Below are positions 55,618-61,720 of a stretch of DNA of 64,000 nt, one piece after another. The stretch covers positions 473,111-537,110 of the forward strand of contig NZ_FNHX01000004.1 in the NCBI RefSeq assembly GCF_900103405.1, given 5' to 3'. The notes beneath the pieces are model-generated. The model saw only the letters and a program-made list of their open reading frames with translations, searched no databases and had not been told where the DNA came from. Position numbers and translations under genes: made by a program. Numbering within the stretch: position 1 is the stretch's first letter; every line of letters begins with the position of its first letter. This DNA comes from Polaromonas sp. JS666 (GTDB lineage: Bacteria > Pseudomonadota > Gammaproteobacteria > Burkholderiales > Burkholderiaceae_C).

Positions 55618-55644
55618 GGGTAGCGCGGTCTCACCGACTATCTG

Positions 55645-55965
55645 TCAAAAGTTTCGTTGAATAGAGGTGGTACGTATTCGAAATACTCGTATCGATCCAC
55701 ACTCTACAAAGAACTTGGCTTTGTGATCGCTCAATACCCATCGATCACTTTCAAATTCCTGAATCTCAAAGTCAACAGGGCCCCATGCAGCCGAGGCTTC
55801 GATGCGTGAGCAACCATTGCAGATGAAATGCATATTCTCCGTATTACTTTTCCAGGTAACGCGGATAGTGAGTTCGCTTAGGGATGCAGAGTACTCCCAT
55901 ACACCGGCCACCCCACCTCGGGAACTCTCAATTGCTTCATGCAACTCAACACGCTGATAGGTCAT
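55645..55965 (-). CDS. Hypothetical small soluble protein downstream of the RHS locus
   Basis: The 106-residue protein starts at ATG 55965 (MTYQRVELHEAIESS). It has no signal or membrane segment. Beta-strand-rich composition (LTIRVTWKS, VDFEIQEFES, RWVLSDHKAKFFVECG) suggests a small sandwich. It is AT-richer than the core genome. It lies 70 bases after the lipoprotein gene on the same strand, the position where extra immunity genes are often found. No family recognised. Confidence 0.55.
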   Translation of the reverse strand: MTYQRVELHEAIESSRGGVAGVWEYSASLSELTIRVTWKSNTENMHFICNGCSRIEASAAWGPVDFEIQEFESDRWVLSDHKAKFFVECGSIRVFRIRTTSIQRNF

Positions 55966-56035
55966 GATTTAAGGTCGCAAACTCGGCAAATAGAAATATG
56001 TCTCCCAACGCAAACTCTTCTACCTCTGACTAGCG

Positions 56036-56482
56036 CTACTTTTTTTGCCGACGTAAATCATCAAAGTTGGGGAGCGATTTTTCAAGTTCGATGCTCAAAA
56101 CCCTGAAACCCGTTGCAATATCTTGCTTTTCAGGGCAAGTCTGCGCACGGACAACGCCTTCAGCGTAACTACAACTGAGTCGTACGGCTCCGGAATCCGT
56201 GTATTCCAAATACTGCACAGCGTTTCCATCACGAAACACTATCTGCACAGCCATGCGTCCTTTGGAATCCCACATAGTCTGGCAACCATTCAGCTTGTCA
56301 ACATTTTTTGGGTATACGTAGTACGGCAAGCCCGCAACAAAGTTGACACCGGCTGACTCGCTAAGCGTGCTGCGCTCGCAAGTAGGAGTGACCTCCAGCG
56401 GTGCGGCTGAGCAGCCAGATACCGCGAGTGAAGTCGTCAGCACAGCAGCAGCATAACGTTCCGAAAGAGCAATCAATTTCAT
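56036..56482 (-). CDS. Lipoprotein, candidate immunity protein of the RHS effector
   Basis: The 148-residue protein starts at ATG 56482 (MKLIALSERY), overlapping the RHS stop by ATGA; an ATG three codons upstream is possible. A lipoprotein signal ends in the lipobox VSGC (Cys24), followed by Ser, which sorts to the outer membrane. The mature domain has about six cysteines including the lipid-modified one, and no known fold is recognised. Strict coupling to a gene ending in a phospholipase-C-like domain fits an immunity protein in the periplasm; immunity to phospholipase effectors is commonly a lipoprotein. Confidence 0.7.
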   Translation of the reverse strand: MKLIALSERYAAAVLTTSLAVSGCSAAPLEVTPTCERSTLSESAGVNFVAGLPYYVYPKNVDKLNGCQTMWDSKGRMAVQIVFRDGNAVQYLEYTDSGAVRLSCSYAEGVVRAQTCPEKQDIATGFRVLSIELEKSLPNFDDLRRQKK

Positions 56483-59085
56483 TTTTGGCACTCGCAGGTT
56501 TGTTTGTATCTGAGGATAAGGGCTTTAGTGGCGGCCACTGCTTTGTTAAGAGTCGCCTCTGACGGTAATACATCTCCGCGCAAGTGGCTCGGCGTAGGAA
56601 GTCCTCCGGCCCACGGCTGAAAATGCCGGTGACCTGCCGCGAAGCTATCCTGTACTGCATGAGCTGCACGTGCCAGGCCTTGTATCGTACAACTGCTCAT
56701 CTGTCGCTCGATGTATTCATCAAATAGGACCTTAGCCTGCTCAGCAGTCTGGGTCCCCGTTCCATCCCGCATGGCGTGCCAGTATGAATTTTCCGGATCT
56801 TGGCTACCTGGTAAGAAATCAGCCATTGCAGTTGCTTTAGCCAATTCCACTAGGTTGGGATCACCGTCGACGGCTTTATTGGTGATCCAGACATGTTCGG
56901 CAAATCCAAACAAGCCGAGGGGGTCACTAAATCCCAACGGATTTCCTGCAACATAGGCAAAGGTATTGATGCCGCCCTTAAGACCAATAGGATCGGATTG
57001 CATATACCGTCCGATGCGCGGGTTGTACTCCCGATTCCAGTTCTGGAACAAGCCGCTCTCTGCATCAAAAACCTGACCAGGCAGGCGCTGGTTAAAACTG
57101 AAAATGCCCAAGCTGCTTGGATTTTGATCCGGCGCTGTCGCGCCAAACGCCTCAGCCGAATCCCAACGCCAGACAATCGCTTCATCATTCTGACGAGTAA
57201 CAATGCGCGGCGCACCAATTTGATCCGTCGAGACGTTGTACAAGTTGATCGCAATGTCGCCCGCCGTGGCCGCACCCGTTTGCTTGACCACCCCAACTGG
57301 AACACCGAGGTAAATGGTTTCATAGATTGGAGTTCCGTTGGCGTCATATTCTCCAAGCAGCTTGCCTGAATCGCCAAAGACGTAATAAGTAGTCCCAGTA
57401 GGCACCAAGACTGTCGGTCCAACCTTGCTAACCCGCAGCCCCAGCGCGTTGTAGCTGTAAGTCACCGTACCACCCGCATTGGTCATTGTCGCCAAACGAC
57501 CCCGGTCACTGTAGGTATAGGTATTGGTCCCATCGCTTGTGATATTTCCCGCCGCATCATGCACCACGGTCGCCGTCCCCCCCACATCCTGGGTCTGGGT
57601 CAGCTTGTTGCTGGTGGCCGAGATGGTATTGGGATAGCTGGTGCCGCTAATGACCTTTGCAGTCCGATTGCCCGTGGCGTCATAGCTGTACTGAATCGCC
57701 GTGCTGCCCAAGGTGGCGCTGATCAGGCGATTCAGATTGTCATAACCAAAGCTTTGGTCAAGCGCGGGAACAGGGCTTCCATTGCTGACATGGGTGTACC
57801 CCGTGATGCGCCCCGCGGTGTCACGAAGAATGGTGCGGCGAATGCCGGTTGTTGTCGGGTCGCCCAGGTTGTAAGCACTGATCAGGCCGTTGGCGTCATA
57901 GCTGATGGCCTGGGTCTTGGTGCTGGCCCAGGTCCAGCCCGTGAGTTTGCTTTCGGCATTGGTAGTGATACCCGATAGCAGCGGCAAGGTGGAGCCGGTA
58001 TTGGTACCCACGCCATTGCTGTTTGGTGGATTGACGGTAATGCCCGAAACCACACCCTGCGCGTCATAGCTGTAGTTGACCCGGGTTCCACTGGGGTAAG
58101 TAATCGCCGTCAGCTTGTCGAGCGCGCTTCCGCTATCACCCCAGGTATAGCCCACCGTAAAAGTCCTTGCACCCGTAGTCTGGGCCTTGCCGGTCTTGCG
58201 GCCCATGCTGTCGTAGCTGTAAGTCACCTGGCCGCTGGCGTCGGTGATTTTGGTCAGCTCGCCTATGACAGCCGGTGTGGGCGTGGCTCCACCGTCGTAT
58301 TCAAACGTCGTTCCCGTACCGGTGGCATAGCTGATGGTTTTAAGGCGATCAATGTTGTCGTAGGTGTACTGGGTCAGCTTGCCGCGGGCGTCGGTTTTGC
58401 TCAGCACATTACCCCTGCCGTCATAGGTGTACTGGCTGGCCCCTGTGTCCGGGCTGGTCTGGGCGGTGACATCACCGAGGCCATTGGGGCTGTAGGTCGT
58501 GGCCAGGTTGCGCGGGTCAGTGACCTGGGTCAGGCCGTCGGCGGCGTTGTAGGCAAAGCCGGTGGTGGTTGGGGTGGCGCTGCCGATATTGGCCGGCTGC
58601 TGGGTCTGGATGGGGCGGCCCAGGCTGTCGTAGTAGGTATAGGTCGCCAGGCCATTGGGGTCCAGCACCGTGGTGGGCCGGCCCATGGCGTCGTAGCCGT
58701 ATTGCCAGGTCAGGGTTCCGGTGTTGATGGCAACCACGACCGCGCCGGAAGTTGAAGGGATGTTGTTGGTGTCACCCGCGTATTCAGCGCTCAGGGTGTG
58801 ACTCCCGAGGGCGAGCGAATTGGTGGTCAAGGTTGCCACGCCACCACTCAAGGCGCTGCTGCCCACGGTGGTTCCGCCGTCCTTGAAGGTGACGTTGCCT
58901 GTGGGACTGGCACCCGTGACGGTCGCAGTCAGCGTGATGTTTTGCCCGACCGGGGCGGTACCAGCGCTGCTTGAAAGCGCCGTGGTCGTCGGGCCGGCAA
59001 AGGCCATGGCCGGGGCCAAAAGAATGAGCAGCACCAGGCGGCTTAGCCACGCGGTAAAAGCTCGGCTGGGGCTAAGGCTGCTCAT
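56479..59085 (-). CDS. Secreted RHS protein with zinc phospholipase C/P1-nuclease-like C-terminal domain
   Basis: The 868-residue protein starts at ATG 59085 after AGGAGG; a TTG at 59127 is an in-frame alternative. A signal peptide ends near MAFA-GP. An Ig-like domain (about 22-115) precedes RHS/YD repeats (about 125-680). The RHS core end is NPRIGRYMQSDPIGLKGG...NPLGFSDPLGL. After DPLGL a 143-residue tip begins FGFAEHVWITNKAVD. It holds His731, Asp756, His770, His809, Asp813, His819, His834 and Asp838. HxxxDx5H and D-x13-H match the zinc ligands of Bacillus phospholipase C; the last Asp is as in P1 nuclease. The tip should cleave phospholipid or nucleic acid. It is the third of three tandem RHS genes and is followed by a lipoprotein. 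Confidence 0.85.
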   Translation of the reverse strand: MSSLSPSRAFTAWLSRLVLLILLAPAMAFAGPTTTALSSSAGTAPVGQNITLTATVTGASPTGNVTFKDGGTTVGSSALSGGVATLTTNSLALGSHTLSAEYAGDTNNIPSTSGAVVVAINTGTLTWQYGYDAMGRPTTVLDPNGLATYTYYDSLGRPIQTQQPANIGSATPTTTGFAYNAADGLTQVTDPRNLATTYSPNGLGDVTAQTSPDTGASQYTYDGRGNVLSKTDARGKLTQYTYDNIDRLKTISYATGTGTTFEYDGGATPTPAVIGELTKITDASGQVTYSYDSMGRKTGKAQTTGARTFTVGYTWGDSGSALDKLTAITYPSGTRVNYSYDAQGVVSGITVNPPNSNGVGTNTGSTLPLLSGITTNAESKLTGWTWASTKTQAISYDANGLISAYNLGDPTTTGIRRTILRDTAGRITGYTHVSNGSPVPALDQSFGYDNLNRLISATLGSTAIQYSYDATGNRTAKVISGTSYPNTISATSNKLTQTQDVGGTATVVHDAAGNITSDGTNTYTYSDRGRLATMTNAGGTVTYSYNALGLRVSKVGPTVLVPTGTTYYVFGDSGKLLGEYDANGTPIYETIYLGVPVGVVKQTGAATAGDIAINLYNVSTDQIGAPRIVTRQNDEAIVWRWDSAEAFGATAPDQNPSSLGIFSFNQRLPGQVFDAESGLFQNWNREYNPRIGRYMQSDPIGLKGGINTFAYVAGNPLGFSDPLGLFGFAEHVWITNKAVDGDPNLVELAKATAMADFLPGSQDPENSYWHAMRDGTGTQTAEQAKVLFDEYIERQMSSCTIQGLARAAHAVQDSFAAGHRHFQPWAGGLPTPSHLRGDVLPSEATLNKAVAATKALILRYKQTCECQK

Positions 59086-59123
59086 GCTGACTCCTCCTGC
59101 TTGAGTGATGGTCGTGGTGGTGT

Positions 59124-59537
59124 TCAATTGCTCGCTCCCGTGACTTGCTGTACCCGGTTCAAGGCGTCATAGACGCGCGTGATGTTTCTTTGCAGGTTGC
59201 CCGAGGGGTCTTTGACCTGCTCGCCGACTTTGTTGCCCATGGCGTCCAGGGTGTAAGTGACGGTGTTGCCTTTGGCGTCGGTGACGCCCGTCAAGCGGTG
59301 GGCGGCGTCGTAGCTGTAGCTCAGCGTTGTGGCATCCGGCATGGCTACGCCCGTGAGTTGGCCTGCGTTGTCATAGGTGTAGGTCGTGGTCCGGGCCGCT
59401 CCACCCGGCGGGGTCAGCGTCACGCTGCTGACCCGCCCTGCCGATGTGTACACCGTGTCGGTGGTCACGCCTTTGGGGTCCACCATCTGCCTGACCCGCC
59501 CCGCCCTGTCGTACAGGGTGAATTGCGTGACATGGCC
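59124..59537 (-). repeat. RHS 3' module, copy in the second RHS gene
   Basis: The last 137 codons of the second RHS gene are about 85 percent identical in protein (20 differences) to the last 137 codons of the first (61307-61720). The final 28 residues, ending RVYDALNRVQQVTGASN and the stop, are identical. Both copies end in the same CAATTGA junction, where TTG overlaps the stop. Confidence 0.85.
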
Positions 59538-61310
59538 TGCGGCGTTGGTGATGGACTGGAGATCGCCCGCCGTTTGACCGACTTCATTAGGTGACGTACC
59601 CGTGAAGCTGGTGGCGCCGTAATAGGCATAGGTCCGTGAGACGACGCCATTGGTAGTCTGCGTGGCTACCTGGCCTTGGGGGTTGTAGGTCCAGCTGGTG
59701 GTGCGAGCCACGCTGGTCGCCGTATCGGTGACGGTCTGGCTCAGTTTGTTGCCTTGCGTGTCGTAGGTATAGGCGGTGGTTCGCCCCGCTTCGGTCACCA
59801 GCACTGGCAACCTGAAGTTCGGATGCCACTGGGTGGCCGTAATCTGCGCTTCAGGCCGTGTGGCGGCCTGGGTGGTCGTCAAAGGCAGGCGCCGGTTGAC
59901 GTCCCAGGTGTACGTGGTGTTCACACCCAGGAAGTCGGTCTCCTGTGTCACAAAGCCGTTGGCGTCCTGCACCCGGCTGGTGGCCGAATTTGCGCCTGTG
60001 CCGCTGGGTTTGTCGGCGCCGGTAACAGCGAGCCGACCGGCATTGGTGCCGTAGTGGTAAGTGCGTGCCGTGCCCTGCGGGTCGGTTACCACCGCGTCGC
60101 CTGCACTGGCGTAGCTCACGCTGTACAGGTCCGCGCCGAGCGCATAGCCGCTGCTGGTGGCCCGGCCCTGGCTGTCGTAGGCGATGGTGGCCAGGCGGTT
60201 GCCGGTTTCGTCGATGATGCCGGTGACCAGCTGCGGGAAAGCCGCGTTTTCGTACAGGTAAGTCTTACTGACGCTGCCGCCGGCATTGCCGGGGTAACTC
60301 ACGGCGGTCAGGCGTGAAGCCTCCGCCGTACCGTCGTATGTGTAGCTGGCGACCGGGTGGCCATTGGCTGTGACGCCCACCAGCTGGCTGGCGGCGTTGT
60401 AGGCAAAATCAAGGCTTCGGCCGAACTGGTTGGTGACCGCGATCAGCAGGCCGGGCACCGGGGCGATGGCGCTGGAGGTGGTGCCGGTGCTGTAGGCATA
60501 GGTGGTAACCCAGCCGTTGCGCCGGGTCATCGTGAGCAGCTTGCCTGCAGCGTCGAATTGCCACAGGCTGTCATCTTCCAGCCGCTTGTACAGAAAACCC
60601 CCACTGTTAGCCGTGAGGGTGTCCACGCTGTTGGCCGGGAGCCATGCGCCGCTGTTAGGGTCCCAGCCGAAGATGCGCACGGTGTCGTCGCCGAAATAAA
60701 GATTGGCGGTGTGGCCGGACGTTCCAGCTTGACCTTCCAGCCTGAGGTAGACGCGGTGGTTGTGGGACCAGGCCTGGCCCAGGCCCGCACCGGCCGCCCC
60801 CGTGAGAGCACCCACCACGCGGCCGCTTCGATAGCTGAGCAGCAGGCTTAAGGCGTGCGGCCCACCGCCGGCGTAGCCGTGATCGTCGAGCGCCTTCTCC
60901 CCGGTTGCCGGGTTGATGGGCTTGGCGGTTTCCATTCCATCTTTCCCGCAATTGCAGGAATCCGCTTCGGGGCGGGGCAACTCTTCGGCAACCGTAAAGG
61001 AGAAGGTGTCATCGAAGTTGCTGTTGTTCGAAACCTGCACACCGTGGTAAACAGCGTTGCAAGTCATCCCCGTCAAGGTCGCGCTCGTCAGGGTGCGCAC
61101 GGCCGCCGGCACCAGCTTGTTCCCGCAGGCGACGATGGCGTTCGCGCCGGCAGTGCAAGCACCCGCCGCCGCCGGGTAATACCCCGAAGCCCCGCAGGCA
61201 TTGGGCGGGAACCTGTAGGTTTGGGCGGCTTGCGCCGAAGCCGACAGCACCCATGCCGAAAAAACGGCAAGCCCGAGATTTCTGCAGTGTGCACGGATGA
61301 CTGTTTTCAA
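59124..61310 (-). CDS. Secreted RHS-repeat protein with N-terminal module and no toxin tip
   Basis: The 728-residue protein starts at TTG 61310 (KTVIRAHCRNLGL follows), overlapping the previous RHS stop as TTGA, with GGGAG eight bases upstream. A signal peptide ends at ASAQA-AQ. A Cys-rich segment (about 35-125) leads to the DUF6531-like region that opens RHS proteins (PINPATGEKALDD, GGPHALSLLLSYRS). YD repeats follow to the end. It stops in mid-core at RVQQVTGASN without the DPxGL closure or a tip. It may be an orphan shell half, or may assemble with the next protein. Part of a three-gene minus-strand unit. Confidence 0.8.
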   Translation of the reverse strand: MKTVIRAHCRNLGLAVFSAWVLSASAQAAQTYRFPPNACGASGYYPAAAGACTAGANAIVACGNKLVPAAVRTLTSATLTGMTCNAVYHGVQVSNNSNFDDTFSFTVAEELPRPEADSCNCGKDGMETAKPINPATGEKALDDHGYAGGGPHALSLLLSYRSGRVVGALTGAAGAGLGQAWSHNHRVYLRLEGQAGTSGHTANLYFGDDTVRIFGWDPNSGAWLPANSVDTLTANSGGFLYKRLEDDSLWQFDAAGKLLTMTRRNGWVTTYAYSTGTTSSAIAPVPGLLIAVTNQFGRSLDFAYNAASQLVGVTANGHPVASYTYDGTAEASRLTAVSYPGNAGGSVSKTYLYENAAFPQLVTGIIDETGNRLATIAYDSQGRATSSGYALGADLYSVSYASAGDAVVTDPQGTARTYHYGTNAGRLAVTGADKPSGTGANSATSRVQDANGFVTQETDFLGVNTTYTWDVNRRLPLTTTQAATRPEAQITATQWHPNFRLPVLVTEAGRTTAYTYDTQGNKLSQTVTDTATSVARTTSWTYNPQGQVATQTTNGVVSRTYAYYGATSFTGTSPNEVGQTAGDLQSITNAAGHVTQFTLYDRAGRVRQMVDPKGVTTDTVYTSAGRVSSVTLTPPGGAARTTTYTYDNAGQLTGVAMPDATTLSYSYDAAHRLTGVTDAKGNTVTYTLDAMGNKVGEQVKDPSGNLQRNITRVYDALNRVQQVTGASN

Positions 61311-61720
61311 TTGCTCGCTCCCGTGACTTGTTGCACGCGGTTCAGGGCGTCGTAGACGCGCGTGATATTTCTTTGCAGGTTGCCCGAGGGGTCCTTGATC
61401 TGCTCGCCGGTCTTGTTGCCGGCGTTGTCGAGGGTGTAGGTCACCGAGTTGCCTTTGGCATCGGTCACGCCGGTCAGCCTGTGCGCGGCGTCATAGCTGT
61501 AGCCCAAAGTTGTGCCGTCGGGCAGCGTGGCGCCCGTCATCTGGCCCGCGTTGTCATAGGTGTAGGTCGTGGTCCGTGCAGTGCCACCCGGAGGCGTGAC
61601 CGTCACGCTGCTGGTCCAGCCGCGTGGGGTGTAAACCATGTCGGTCACCACGCCTTTGGGATCCACCATCTGCTTGACGCGCCCTGCCCGGTCATACAGC
61701 GTGAACTGCGTGACATGGCC
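61307..61720 (-). repeat. RHS 3' module, copy in the first RHS gene
   Basis: Partner of the repeat at 59124-59537. Module sharing by tandem RHS genes allows homologous recombination that swaps or deletes the gene between them. Confidence 0.85.
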
